In this document: piece after piece, positions 17,165 to 25,855 of the stretch
Numbering within the stretch: the first letter of the stretch is position 1
Layout: every line of letters begins with the position of its first letter
DNA from: Aequorivita sinensis
Lineage (GTDB): Bacteria > Bacteroidota > Bacteroidia > Flavobacteriales > Flavobacteriaceae
Assembly: GCF_006346335.1 (NCBI RefSeq)
Contig: NZ_VDMC01000002.1
Location: 124,001 to 188,000 of the forward strand
Direction: 5' to 3'
DNA length: 64,000 bases
Translations under genes and position numbers: made by a program
Notes under the pieces: model-generated
Told to the model about the DNA's origin: nothing
What the model saw: only the letters and a program-made list of their open reading frames with translations
Database searches by the model: none

Positions 17165-18904
17165 ATGGCCAAAAAAGTAGCAGATTTATTAGTTGAGAAC
17201 TTAGTTAATGCAGGTGTTAAACGTTTATACGCAGTTACTGGTGATAGTTTAAACCCCATTAATGATGCAATAAGAAGAGATGGAAGAATAGAGTGGATAC
17301 ATGTTCGTCATGAGGAAGCAGGTGCTTACGCAGCCTCAATGGATGCTGAGCTTGACGGTATTGGGTGTTGCATGGGAAGTAGCGGACCAGGACACGTGCA
17401 TTTAGTAAATGGATTGTATGACGCCAATCGCTCTGGAAATCCGGTTATTGCCATTGCCACAACTATTAATACCGACAGAACAGGTTTGGAAAATTTTCAA
17501 GAAACCAATGTTGTCAAGCTTTTTGACGACTGTAGTAAATATTGTGTAATGGCTAATACTCCACAACAAGCGGCAAATGCCTTTCAAGCTGCAATTCAAC
17601 ATGCTGTACAACATAGGGGAGTGGCTGTAGTTGGTTTACCTGGTGATGTTTCTGAGGCAGAAGTAGATCATATAACTGTTGCTAATAAGAATTTTTATAC
17701 CAATCCTATTATTATTCCAGGAATTGAAGAGATGGAAAAATTGGCGGAAGTTATTAATTCACATAAAAACGTAATGCTGTTCTGTGGATATGGTTGTAAA
17801 GAGGCTCAAGAAGAAGCTATGCAGCTAGCAGAAAAACTTAAAGCACCAATGGGATACAGCTTTAGAGGAAAAATATTTTTTGATAAAGTTTCAAATCCAT
17901 ACGCTGTCGGTTTAAATGGTCTCTTAGGAAGCAAATCTGGATTTAAAGCAATGCATGAAGCCGATTTGTTAATCCTGTTAGGTACGGATTTTCCATATAC
18001 CGATTTTTTGCCTGAAGAAAATACAATCATTCAAATAGATGATAAACCCGAACGAATTGGTAGACGTGCTAAAGTTGATTATGGATTCGCTGGTAAAATA
18101 AAGGATACATTAGAGGTATTGCTTCCTATGCTAGATGAAAATACCGATGATGAGTTTTTAAAAGAAATGCAAAAATTACATGATGAGCAGGAAGAAAAAT
18201 ACGCTTCTTATGTAGAGGCGAAGTCTAAAGAAAAGAATATTCATCCAGAGTTTGTTGCAGCCGTAATTGATGAAATAGCAGCAGATGATGCAATTTTTAC
18301 TGTAGATACGGGTATGTCTGCAGTTTGGGCTGCTAGATATATTAAAGGACAGCGTAATAGATACCTCACAGGTTCGTTTAATCATGGTTCTATGGCAAAT
18401 GCAATGCCCATGGCTATTGGCGCGGGCCTTTCTAGACCCGACCGCCAAATTATCGCATTATGTGGGGACGGAGGTATAAGCATGCTGTTGGGAGATTTAA
18501 TGACAATTAGTCAATATGAGATTCCTGTAAAAATTATAATTTTTAACAACCGCACTCTAGGAATGGTAAAATTAGAAATGCAAGTAGCTGGATATCCACA
18601 ATGGCAAACAGATATGAAAAACCCAGACTTTGCTAAAGTTGCGGAAGCTATGGATATAAAAGCATGGAATGTTGAAGAATGTGAAAATGTTAAGGGAGCA
18701 CTATTAGAAGCATTCGCACACAATGGTCCAGCTCTCGTTAATATATTTACAGATCCAGACGCGTTGGCCATGCCTCCAAAAGTGGAATTTAGTCAGATGA
18801 AAGGTTTTGCAACCACCATGGGGAAATTAATGTTAAACGGACAAGCCGCTGATGCTATTGATACGGCAAAATCTAATATGAAATACTTAAAAGAGTTATT
18901 TTAA
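17165..18904 (+). CDS. poxB: Pyruvate oxidase / pyruvate:quinone oxidoreductase (PoxB type)
   Basis: A 579-residue thiamine-diphosphate enzyme. The N-terminal half has VKRLYAVTGDSLNPI, the RHEEAGAYAAS glutamate region and GPGHVHLVNGLYDANR, which track E. coli PoxB closely. The ThDP motif GDGG...NN spans about residues 435-465 (LCGDGGISMLLGDL then IIIFNN). The family oxidises pyruvate to acetate and CO2, passing electrons through FAD to quinone at the inner membrane. Length is close to PoxB (572). Acetolactate synthase is less likely because of the specific PoxB-like N-terminal stretch. Whether the C-terminal lipid-binding helix is kept is uncertain. Confidence 0.85.
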   Translation: MAKKVADLLVENLVNAGVKRLYAVTGDSLNPINDAIRRDGRIEWIHVRHEEAGAYAASMDAELDGIGCCMGSSGPGHVHLVNGLYDANRSGNPVIAIATTINTDRTGLENFQETNVVKLFDDCSKYCVMANTPQQAANAFQAAIQHAVQHRGVAVVGLPGDVSEAEVDHITVANKNFYTNPIIIPGIEEMEKLAEVINSHKNVMLFCGYGCKEAQEEAMQLAEKLKAPMGYSFRGKIFFDKVSNPYAVGLNGLLGSKSGFKAMHEADLLILLGTDFPYTDFLPEENTIIQIDDKPERIGRRAKVDYGFAGKIKDTLEVLLPMLDENTDDEFLKEMQKLHDEQEEKYASYVEAKSKEKNIHPEFVAAVIDEIAADDAIFTVDTGMSAVWAARYIKGQRNRYLTGSFNHGSMANAMPMAIGAGLSRPDRQIIALCGDGGISMLLGDLMTISQYEIPVKIIIFNNRTLGMVKLEMQVAGYPQWQTDMKNPDFAKVAEAMDIKAWNVEECENVKGALLEAFAHNGPALVNIFTDPDALAMPPKVEFSQMKGFATTMGKLMLNGQAADAIDTAKSNMKYLKELF

Positions 18905-19077
18905 AAAATATTAAATTTAAAATTCCCTTGTTTTATACGATTGTGTTCTTAATTCAATTCTATCAATAAATGTTGTAAGGATTGATTTTAGAACACTTTC
19001 TATTTAAGATTAATGTGACCTAAAATCAAATGTTAAAACGATCTCTAATAACAGTCTATAGTAATGTTTTTATAGCT

Positions 19078-19536
19078 TCAATTTTTAATTAGCGTATATG
19101 CATTTAAGGATGAGGCAATTAGTAACCATATAAAGTAAGGAGCTAATAATAGTGATAAAGATCTCATTTCTGGCCAGTAATAAAACATAAAGAATCCAAC
19201 CACTACAGTAAGTGCTATAATAACAAGTAAAGCTGCTAAAATTTGATGGTAGTAAAAGAAAGTTGGATTCCAAACAATGTTTAAAGCGTAGTGTACAATT
19301 AAGGCTCCAATCAATAAATTTCTATTTTCTACTGAAGGCCATAAATATGCTAAATAGATACTAAAACAAATCATTATTACGGTCCAAGAAGCTCCAAAAA
19401 CCCAGCCTGGAGGCGTCCACGGTGCTTTGTTAATTCCTTCATACCATTCAGATCTAGGGCCTTTACCCGCTAAAAAACTTCCAAGGCCGAGGGCTGCAAA
19501 ATTTAAAATTAAGAATATTATAAGTCTATAAATCAT
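19078..19536 (-). CDS. tspO: TspO/MBR family protein
   Basis: A 152-residue five-helix membrane protein. Conserved features are GKGPRSEWYEGINKAPWTPPGWVFG (WYxxLxKPxWxPPxxxFGPxW type) and ALNIVWNPTFFYYH, the tryptophan-rich TspO signature. TspO proteins bind porphyrins and take part in tetrapyrrole or stress regulation. It is a single gene between poxB and pepP. The 173 bp to poxB hold nothing recognisable. Confidence 0.9.
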   Translation of the reverse strand: MIYRLIIFLILNFAALGLGSFLAGKGPRSEWYEGINKAPWTPPGWVFGASWTVIMICFSIYLAYLWPSVENRNLLIGALIVHYALNIVWNPTFFYYHQILAALLVIIALTVVVGFFMFYYWPEMRSLSLLLAPYFIWLLIASSLNAYTLIKN

Positions 19537-19730
19537 TCTTGACTATTTTAATGTTATGTTCTTAGCGGTTAAGATAATAGTTTAGTTACTAAATATTTTT
19601 TATTTCGATAAGTTTCTTTCAAATGAGAATTTGATGAAGATAGCGTTTAAATGCGTTACAAGTTTCAGTACTCTAGTAAAAATGTTTTAGTAGTTTAATT
19701 TTAATTTACTTTATCTCTATAGAGTGGTGA

Positions 19731-19738
19731 TAATTTTG
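19731..19738 (+). promoter_or_regulatory. -7 element in the 444-bp gap before the aminopeptidase
   Basis: TAATTTTG matches TAnnTTTG. A transcript from near 19745 would carry about 235 nt before the aminopeptidase ATG and would include a 37-codon open frame. The remainder of 19537-19980 shows nothing else I can name. Confidence 0.4.
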
Positions 19739-19768
19739 CGCAACAGATAATAATGGTCTAGTCGTTGT

Positions 19769-19882
19769 ATGGAAATAATTCTAGAGGATAATGCCATATA
19801 CCAACTCGGTACAGCTATACTTATTGTTAAAAAATTAACCCGACAAACTATATTTAACCTGAACAAATTAATAGTGTTCTAA
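19769..19882 (+). CDS. Candidate leader peptide or small protein upstream of pepP
   Basis: An ATG-initiated 37-codon frame starts about 24 nt after the inferred transcription start, at the spacing normal for this genome. The peptide is MEIILEDNAIYQLGTAILIV followed by a basic segment. It may be a chance frame. No family is recognised. Confidence 0.22.
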   Translation: MEIILEDNAIYQLGTAILIVKKLTRQTIFNLNKLIVF

Positions 19883-19980
19883 AGCATATTTTTTACCTCA
19901 ATAGAACAGTAGAATCCATTTGATATTATTAATTTTAAACTTTTAAATTTATTACAAAATAATTTTTTCAATTACTTCTT

Positions 19981-21765
19981 ATGATTAATAAAAGGCTAGA
20001 GAATCTGCGTCAACAAATAACTAAGTATCAATTAGATGCAGTTATTATACCTTCAACAGATCCTCATCAATCAGAATATGTTGCTAAACATTGGAAAGTA
20101 AGAGAATATTTTACTGGATTTACGGGTTCAGCCGGTGTGTTAGTTTTAAATCAAAATGATGCTGCACTTTGGACAGACTCACGTTACTTCCTTCAATTTG
20201 AAGATGAATGTAAAAACTACAATTTAAACTTACATAAACAATCGATACCTCATGCTCCAGAACACGTACAGTGGTTGTGTGATAGTTTAGAGGAAGAAGC
20301 TGTTATTGGCGTTGATTTTTTTCAATTTTCAAAAGCCCAAATCGATCATATAAAAGAAGTATCGAGTTCTAAAAATATTGAACTTAAAAACATTCCAAAT
20401 CTAGTAGATGAAATATGGAAGGATAGACCCGCCTTGCCGAGTTTTCCAGTTGACATTCATCCATTAGAATACAGCGGAGAAACTACTGCTTCAAAAATTA
20501 AAAAAGTTCAAAACATAATTGAAACAGCGAAAGCAGATTATTATTTGTTTTCAAGTTTAGATGAAATTGCTTGGTTATTTAATATTCGCTCTAAAGATGT
20601 CGACTTTACGCCTTTAGTAACTTCTTACGCATTAGTTGGATTGGATAACACAATTATTTTTTGTGATAGAAACAGGTTTTCCCCTTCAGCTATTGAAGCA
20701 TTTTCAAAATTGGATATAGAAGTATTAGACTATGATTTAGCTATTTCTGAATTTCAGAAATTAGATTCAAATAAGAAAATCATTACAGATTTATCGTCTC
20801 TTAATTATGCAGTTTTTAACGCTATACAGAGTAAGTTTTTATTTCAAAACTCAATAGCAAGAGAATTGAAAGCTATTAAAAACGAAATAGAGATAAGCGG
20901 TTCCAAAAACTGTATGGTAAAGGATGGGGTTGCACTTACGAAGTTTTTCATTTGGTTGGAAAATGAACTTGCAACACGAGAGATTTCTGAATATGAAATT
21001 GGAGAAAAACTAGAAAGTTTCAGGCAACAACAAGATTTATATACAGGTGAATCTTTTGCTGCAATTGTAGGCTATAAAGGAAACGGCGCAATCATACATT
21101 ATACAGCACCAAAAGAAGGCTCTGCTATGGTGAAAAATGAAAATATTCTATTGGTAGATAGTGGCGCTCAATACAAAGATGGAACCACTGATATTACCAG
21201 AACTGTTTGGTTAGGAGGGACGCCAACTGAAGAATTAAAAACGGCCTACACATCAGTTTTAAAGGGATATATTACACTTGAGCAATTACAATTCCCTAAA
21301 GGAACTGTTGGGATGCAAATTGATGCATTTGCAAGATTCCATCTTTGGCAACAAGGCTTAAACTATCCACATGGAACAGGTCACGGAATTGGTAGTTTTG
21401 GGATGGTACACGAACCACCACAAGGTTTTACAACAAATCCTGCAACGAGTAGCGGGAGAACAGCACATTTACCAAATCAACTTACAACAATTGAACCTGG
21501 GTGTTATAAAAAAGGAGTGTTTGGGATTCGAATTGAAAATATAGTACTGTCTATAGCTAAACAAGAAACAGAATACGGAGAATTTATAGGATTTACCCCA
21601 GTTACATTATGCCCGATAGACAGACAACTAATTGATAAGACTTTACTAACCACTACAGAGATTGAATGGTATAACTCTTATCATAAAATGGTGTTTGAAC
21701 AACTATCTCCTATGCTGAATACTAATGAAAAAGAGTGGTTAAAACGTATGTGTGAAGAATTATAA
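19981..21765 (+). CDS. Xaa-Pro aminopeptidase (M24B)
   Basis: A 594-residue protein like eukaryotic aminopeptidase P1: two creatinase-type N-terminal domains, then a C-terminal pita-bread metallopeptidase domain. Metal ligands are visible at VDSGAQYKDGTTDITRT (two Asp, near residues 391 and 402), GTGHGIGSFGMVHEPPQG (His), TTIEPGCY (Glu) and IRIEN (Glu). It removes N-terminal residues preceding proline, usually with Mn2+. There is no signal peptide, so it is cytoplasmic. It converges with the S37 peptidase gene. Confidence 0.92.
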   Translation: MINKRLENLRQQITKYQLDAVIIPSTDPHQSEYVAKHWKVREYFTGFTGSAGVLVLNQNDAALWTDSRYFLQFEDECKNYNLNLHKQSIPHAPEHVQWLCDSLEEEAVIGVDFFQFSKAQIDHIKEVSSSKNIELKNIPNLVDEIWKDRPALPSFPVDIHPLEYSGETTASKIKKVQNIIETAKADYYLFSSLDEIAWLFNIRSKDVDFTPLVTSYALVGLDNTIIFCDRNRFSPSAIEAFSKLDIEVLDYDLAISEFQKLDSNKKIITDLSSLNYAVFNAIQSKFLFQNSIARELKAIKNEIEISGSKNCMVKDGVALTKFFIWLENELATREISEYEIGEKLESFRQQQDLYTGESFAAIVGYKGNGAIIHYTAPKEGSAMVKNENILLVDSGAQYKDGTTDITRTVWLGGTPTEELKTAYTSVLKGYITLEQLQFPKGTVGMQIDAFARFHLWQQGLNYPHGTGHGIGSFGMVHEPPQGFTTNPATSSGRTAHLPNQLTTIEPGCYKKGVFGIRIENIVLSIAKQETEYGEFIGFTPVTLCPIDRQLIDKTLLTTTEIEWYNSYHKMVFEQLSPMLNTNEKEWLKRMCEEL

Positions 21766-21794
21766 TCCATCAAAATCTAACCAAAAAAATACAA

Positions 21795-21830
21795 AAGCCC
21801 TATCGATTTCAATTTCAAGCAACTGGGCTT
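21795..21830. terminator. Weak hairpin between convergent pepP and S37 genes
   Basis: AAGCCC at 21795-21800 pairs with GGGCTT at 21825-21830 across a 24-nt loop, between convergent stop codons. The stem is short and the T-run poor. Confidence 0.35.
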
Positions 21831-21835
21831 AATAT

Positions 21836-23149
21836 CTATTCCTTAAGCCAACTATCTATAATTTTATAAATCTGTTGTTGTTCTGAAACATCAAAACTCT
21901 TAATACGAGTTCTATGATCGCCTTGAGGGTTTACAAACTTAAATAACTCTCGTTTCTCAGCATTCTCCGACAACTCTATAGCTGTAGCACTCCAAGCGTC
22001 GTATTCGCCGTAAATGAATAGCATCTTTTCGGCCTTAGTGTCTAAGAAAGCTTTTATGTTTTGCATTGGCTTAGGATCGAAAGGTTTTGAGATGTTTTCA
22101 GGGAAAGCCCAATCAAAAGTGTATAGTTTATCGGTTTTTAAGTATTTTGCGAATGGGCTGGTTTCATAGGCATAAATTCCTTGTTGTGTTAACGCAGCCC
22201 AAAAATAGGGTTGTAAGTTTTCAACTGAACTTTCCTCAAAAAATCCGTAGCCTACAATATCAAATAAATGATCGTATATAGCCTCAACTGATGCTGTTTC
22301 TGTTGGAATATCATCAGTTTTTGTTCCCCATTGCCAGTGCGCAAAAGGGTATTCTAAAATTGAATATTCAAGAGCTTTATCTACACCAAACTCCCAAGAC
22401 ATTCCTTCTTCAGTAGCTTTAGTCTTTAATATTTCTAATAATGCTTCTTTATTCTTAAAACTAAGTTCTTGAAAGTTTTTGATTTTTGTCCTGTCTTCTT
22501 CTGTTCCTACATTCCTTAAGAATTCAAATATCCTTTCGTCTTCTCTATCAAAATTTAAAGGACCAACGTAACAAACACAGCCGTCAACATTTTTTGGAAA
22601 ATAATATCTATGTGCCATTACAGTTTGACAACCTTTTGAAATTCCTGTTGAAATAAATTTTGCATTTGGATATAAGGCATTTCTAATTGCATTGATAATA
22701 GCAGCTTGATCTTTAGCGGCGTTTTCAATTGTTAGGGTATTCCAATCTATATCTTCAGGTCGAGAATTATTAAAATAACGATGTTCTATGGATATTTGAT
22801 TGGCATTGTAATGAGTTGCTAATTCCCCTGCTTTTTCTGAACCAATTCCGTAGCCATTAAGTTCAACAATTACAGGTTGCATTGTATTTTCAAATCCTAA
22901 AAATACACGCTGTTTAAAGGTGCCTTTAGTTAAGTCGTTATGGTCTATTGGTTGTTCAAACCAAAGCTCATAATTTTCCTCAAAATGACTTACCACAGCT
23001 CTTTTTTCAATACTTACAACATTTTCTATAGAAGCTAATTTCTCAAAGTTTGAGACCTCTCTTAAAGTAGGTTCAAGGCTTGTCGAGGTTTTACAACCTA
23101 CAAATAGAAGAACAAAAATTAAAAAATAATGATAGCGAATTGATTTCAT
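21836..23149 (-). CDS. S37-family (PS-10) tripeptidyl aminopeptidase-like lipoprotein
   Basis: A 437-residue alpha/beta-hydrolase. The signal peptide ends LLFVGC with Cys19 as lipidation site. The body shows ELWFEQPIDHND, VELNGYG, SIEHRYFNNSRPED and the nucleophile region STGISKGCQT with Ser171. The triad is completed by the Asp in YGEYDAWSA and the His in NPQGDHRTRI. These are features of peptidase family S37, which releases short Pro-containing peptides from N-termini. It may act on the cell surface alongside the cytosolic Xaa-Pro aminopeptidase encoded next door. It is last in a run of four minus-strand genes. Confidence 0.82.
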   Translation of the reverse strand: MKSIRYHYFLIFVLLFVGCKTSTSLEPTLREVSNFEKLASIENVVSIEKRAVVSHFEENYELWFEQPIDHNDLTKGTFKQRVFLGFENTMQPVIVELNGYGIGSEKAGELATHYNANQISIEHRYFNNSRPEDIDWNTLTIENAAKDQAAIINAIRNALYPNAKFISTGISKGCQTVMAHRYYFPKNVDGCVCYVGPLNFDREDERIFEFLRNVGTEEDRTKIKNFQELSFKNKEALLEILKTKATEEGMSWEFGVDKALEYSILEYPFAHWQWGTKTDDIPTETASVEAIYDHLFDIVGYGFFEESSVENLQPYFWAALTQQGIYAYETSPFAKYLKTDKLYTFDWAFPENISKPFDPKPMQNIKAFLDTKAEKMLFIYGEYDAWSATAIELSENAEKRELFKFVNPQGDHRTRIKSFDVSEQQQIYKIIDSWLKE

Positions 23150-23190
23150 AATAAATTCAATTTTAAAGTTTTAATATCGTCAAGTTAGTG

Positions 23191-23412
23191 TTATTCAATA
23201 ATTTCGTAATTAACACTAAGTTTTCGTAAGGCTCGTAATGCAGAACCTGAGTTTTTATCGTCAACATCAATTTCTACTGGGTCACCTTCTAATAATATAT
23301 CTGTAAGTTCCCTAGCCAAGGACTCATTGTGCTTTGATATTTCTGAAATACATTGAGCTATCGCTCTTCTATCGGGGCGTTGCGCATCGCAAGATATTAA
23401 GTTTAATTTCAT
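23191..23412 (-). CDS. Small conserved-looking protein of unknown function
   Basis: A 73-residue soluble protein (starts MKLNLISCDAQRPDRRAIAQ). It is predicted helical with a short acidic strand region VEIDVDD and ends LRKLSVNYEIIE. It lies 48 bp downstream of thiE and 41 bp upstream of the S37 gene on the same strand, so it may be co-transcribed. I do not recognise a family. Confidence 0.6.
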   Translation of the reverse strand: MKLNLISCDAQRPDRRAIAQCISEISKHNESLARELTDILLEGDPVEIDVDDKNSGSALRALRKLSVNYEIIE

Positions 23413-23460
23413 GAGTTTTCAAAGCATTAAATGTCGATAAAATATTATTCAGCTTTACCT

Positions 23461-24102
23461 TTATTCAAAAGTATATCGTTGTTCTGCCGCTGAAGAAGCA
23501 TTGAGCATTTCGTTAAATATTCTAATTGTATTAAAATTACGAGTAATTTCTCCAGATACTGCTAGTCCTGAAATTCCAGTTTCTAGGATTGCGGTTACAT
23601 CTTCTAAGGTAATTCCTCCCACACCAATTATAGGCGTTTCTGTATTTAAAACATCAATAATTGCAGAATATCCATCTAATCCTAAAACTAGAGGTAGATT
23701 TTCCTTTGTTTCTGTAAATCTAAAAGGTCCTAGACTAATATAATCTGCTTCTTTTTCAATTAAGGCTTCGCAATCTTGTAAATTGTTTGCAGTACCACCG
23801 ATAAACTGCCAAGTATATAAATGTTTTCTAGCAATAGTAGGGCAGGTGTCAGATTTTCCTAGATGTACTCCGTCTGCTTTAATCTCTCTAGCGATTTTAT
23901 AATTGTCGTTTATTATTAATCTGGTCTGAAAGTGAGCTGTAATATCTCTTGCCTCTTGGGCTAGTTTTAATAACTTTTTATCAGAAATATTCTTTAAACG
24001 CAACTGTACCAATTCTGCCCCAGAAGTACAGGCCTTCTGGATATTTTCCAAATGCTCTTTAGGAGAATTCCCTTGAGATATATAATGTAATTTAGGTATC
24101 AT
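23461..24102 (-). CDS. thiE: Thiamine-phosphate synthase family protein (ThiE-like)
   Basis: A 213-residue TIM-barrel protein. ThiE motifs are GAELVQLRLKN (QLR..), RLIINDNYKIAREIKADGVHLGKSD, the GG pair in FIGGTANN, YISLGPFRFTETK (GP.f.T.TK) and PIIGVGGIT. The family joins hydroxymethylpyrimidine-PP and thiazole phosphate. It is isolated from other thiamine genes here. TenI-like regulators share the fold, but the residues around the DNDY/VHLG region and T.TK loop favour a ThiE-type active site. Confidence 0.8.
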   Translation of the reverse strand: MIPKLHYISQGNSPKEHLENIQKACTSGAELVQLRLKNISDKKLLKLAQEARDITAHFQTRLIINDNYKIAREIKADGVHLGKSDTCPTIARKHLYTWQFIGGTANNLQDCEALIEKEADYISLGPFRFTETKENLPLVLGLDGYSAIIDVLNTETPIIGVGGITLEDVTAILETGISGLAVSGEITRNFNTIRIFNEMLNASSAAEQRYTFE

Positions 24103-24156
24103 AGCGTTTTTGTCAATATTTTATTAATCAAGATCGCCTTATCTCTTTTTGAAGAT

Positions 24157-24184
24157 CTCTGTTCTTTTTTCTCTGTTCTTTTTT
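24157..24184. repeat. Perfect 14-bp tandem duplication, pyrimidine-rich
   Basis: CTCTGTTCTTTTTT occurs twice in a row at 24157-24170 and 24171-24184, followed by further CT-rich sequence, in the gap between thiE and the helicase-like gene. Confidence 0.85.
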
Positions 24185-24213
24185 CTCTACTCTCTTCTCG
24201 CGACCATTTATTT

Positions 24214-24843
24214 TCAAGAAATCTCAATCTTTTTAGCAAACTCCATAAAGTGTGCTTCAAAGCGTTTTAACATTGGGTGTATTTTCTCTGTATACAATAC
24301 ATATTGACACCTTTTGATAGTTTGAGTAACGGCCATGATTGCGGTATAATCAGCTTTTTGAGCAAGAAATTCAGCATCATCAATACTTAATATCTTTAAC
24401 TGAGAAGAACTAACTCCATTGGTTAAAAACAATTTATTTAATGTTTTAGGCGTAGAAATTAAAATATCTACACCCATAAAGATTTCAGATTTTTGAATAT
24501 CAATATGAAGCTCCTCGTATCCAACGTAAACTCTTATTTCTTTGTGTTGTGTATATGCTTCAAAAGCTTCGAACATTTCCAATGCTTTTTCTTTGTTTTC
24601 TACCAAAACTATTGCTCTAGGAGCATCTCCCACGGTTTCAAATTTTAATTTCTGTAAAGTTGTTAGAATAAGTGTTGTTGTTTTTCCACTTCCTTTAGGA
24701 GCCGAGCAATAAACATTAGCACCACTTTTAATAACGGGAATGCTTTTTGTCTGAAATGGAGTAGGAGTAATTATTTCAAACTTTTCTAACTTCTCTTTTA
24801 TTTCAGGGTTTAGTTTTTTAAAGGGCATAGGAAATAAAGACAT
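24214..24843 (-). CDS. DEAD-box helicase N-terminal domain only
   Basis: A 209-residue protein corresponding to the first RecA-like domain of a DEAD-box RNA helicase. It has a Q-motif region (ITPTPFQTKSIPVI), Walker A APKGSGKTT, motif Ib-like ILISTPKTL and a motif II changed from DEAD to DDAE (SIDDAEFL). The second helicase domain with motifs IV-VI is absent, and the sequence after the stop holds no continuation in any frame that I can see. It may therefore be a free-standing RNA-binding ATPase domain or inactive accessory protein. It has its own promoter. Confidence 0.75.
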   Translation of the reverse strand: MSLFPMPFKKLNPEIKEKLEKFEIITPTPFQTKSIPVIKSGANVYCSAPKGSGKTTTLILTTLQKLKFETVGDAPRAIVLVENKEKALEMFEAFEAYTQHKEIRVYVGYEELHIDIQKSEIFMGVDILISTPKTLNKLFLTNGVSSSQLKILSIDDAEFLAQKADYTAIMAVTQTIKRCQYVLYTEKIHPMLKRFEAHFMEFAKKIEIS

Positions 24844-24871
24844 GATAAATAGTTGAGATTTTACAATGCAA

Positions 24872-24879
24872 CAAATATA
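24872..24879 (-). promoter_or_regulatory. -7 element of the helicase-domain gene
   Basis: Minus-strand TATATTTG lies 29 nt before the ATG at 24843, a spacing normal for this genome. The -33 element is weak. Confidence 0.5.
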
Positions 24880-25018
24880 CTACCTAATGCCGAGTTATAT
24901 TGAATCAGATGGGATAACTTAATTTTTATGACTATTGTTTTTAATACTTCCATTGCAGTCTGATTATTTAGTTGATTTTTTGAGAATTAAGATAAAAAAC
25001 TATTAAAAATTAAAAATG

Positions 25019-25026
25019 TATTTTTG
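25019..25026 (+). promoter_or_regulatory. -7 element that decides the start of the VGIGT protein
   Basis: TATTTTTG overlaps the codons following an upstream in-frame ATG at 25016. Transcription from near 25033 excludes that ATG and leaves a short leader to the ATG at 25043, where the signal peptide begins. Confidence 0.5.
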
Positions 25027-25042
25027 CCAAAAATATAATTAT

Positions 25043-25855
25043 ATGAAGTTCTACCCCACGCTTATAGTGATGCTAATTTTTACAACAACTACTTTTTCCC
25101 AAGTAGGAATTGGTACAGTTACTCCAAAGAGTGACTTGCATATTTCAAAATCATCTGTGGACGGAGGAAGTATTCAAATAGATGGAGGAATTAGATTAGG
25201 TGGAAGAAGTACAGCTGTAGGGAGTAAAGGTAAAACAGGGCAAGTATTGATGAGTGGTGGACCGACGGGGAGTGCTAAATGGGTCACTTTAGGTAAAACA
25301 GAAGGTTATACAACAAATTGCGGTGTTCCAAATAGTATTGCAACGATAAATATCACATTACCGGATGGAAGTAATGGAAATGAGGTAAATGTTACTAGTT
25401 TTCAAATGGCCACAGCCTTGAGTTCACTACCAGAAGGAGGGATAGTTTTGATTAGAACTACTACGTCAAATATTTACAACAATGTTAATACACGATTAAC
25501 AATTCAACTTCCAACAGCAAACTCTGTTTTAAACAAACCCTTTGTAATTGCCTTTGACGGTCCAGTTAATTTTAATAATTCAATAAAACATAACAAAACA
25601 ATTGAAATACTTGTGAAGGCAACTGAAACCAATTCATTTGTTTATGAATTAGGTACAGTTTCAACAAATAGAAAATTTTTTATAAATAAGTTTCCAGACA
25701 ATAACAATTTAGATTACAAAATTTCTGAACTTGAAAATAATTCAGGTGAAACTCAACCTATATTATTAATGAATTCCTATACCATAACTGCCATTGATAA
25801 TAAAACATGGTCTTTTACCAATAGAGATTGTTATATTCAGAATCCTAAATCTTAA
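25043..25855 (+). CDS. Secreted 'VGIGT' protein of unknown function
   Basis: A 270-residue protein. Its signal peptide MKFYPTLIVMLIFTTTTFS is followed at once by QVGIGTVTPKSDLHIS. This N-terminal tag is widespread in flavobacterial secreted proteins. The next stretch has GGRSTAVGSKGKTGQVLMSG and GSAKWV, resembling tail-fibre or intramolecular-chaperone-associated repeats. The C-terminal 170 residues are predicted beta-rich and unknown to me. The stop overlaps the convergent esterase gene by 11 bp. A second VGIGT protein lies at 62832-63644. Confidence 0.65.
   Translation: MKFYPTLIVMLIFTTTTFSQVGIGTVTPKSDLHISKSSVDGGSIQIDGGIRLGGRSTAVGSKGKTGQVLMSGGPTGSAKWVTLGKTEGYTTNCGVPNSIATINITLPDGSNGNEVNVTSFQMATALSSLPEGGIVLIRTTTSNIYNNVNTRLTIQLPTANSVLNKPFVIAFDGPVNFNNSIKHNKTIEILVKATETNSFVYELGTVSTNRKFFINKFPDNNNLDYKISELENNSGETQPILLMNSYTITAIDNKTWSFTNRDCYIQNPKS

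Noticed and set aside
17165-18904. Acetolactate synthase
   Set aside because: The same ThDP superfamily, but the N-terminal segments (VTGDSLNPI, RHEEAGAYAAS) follow PoxB, and no ilvN-type subunit is adjacent.
24157-24184. Phase-variable tract controlling the helicase or thiE gene
   Set aside because: Only two copies of the 14-mer, located after one gene and before the next with no coding frame across them, so slippage would have no evident effect.
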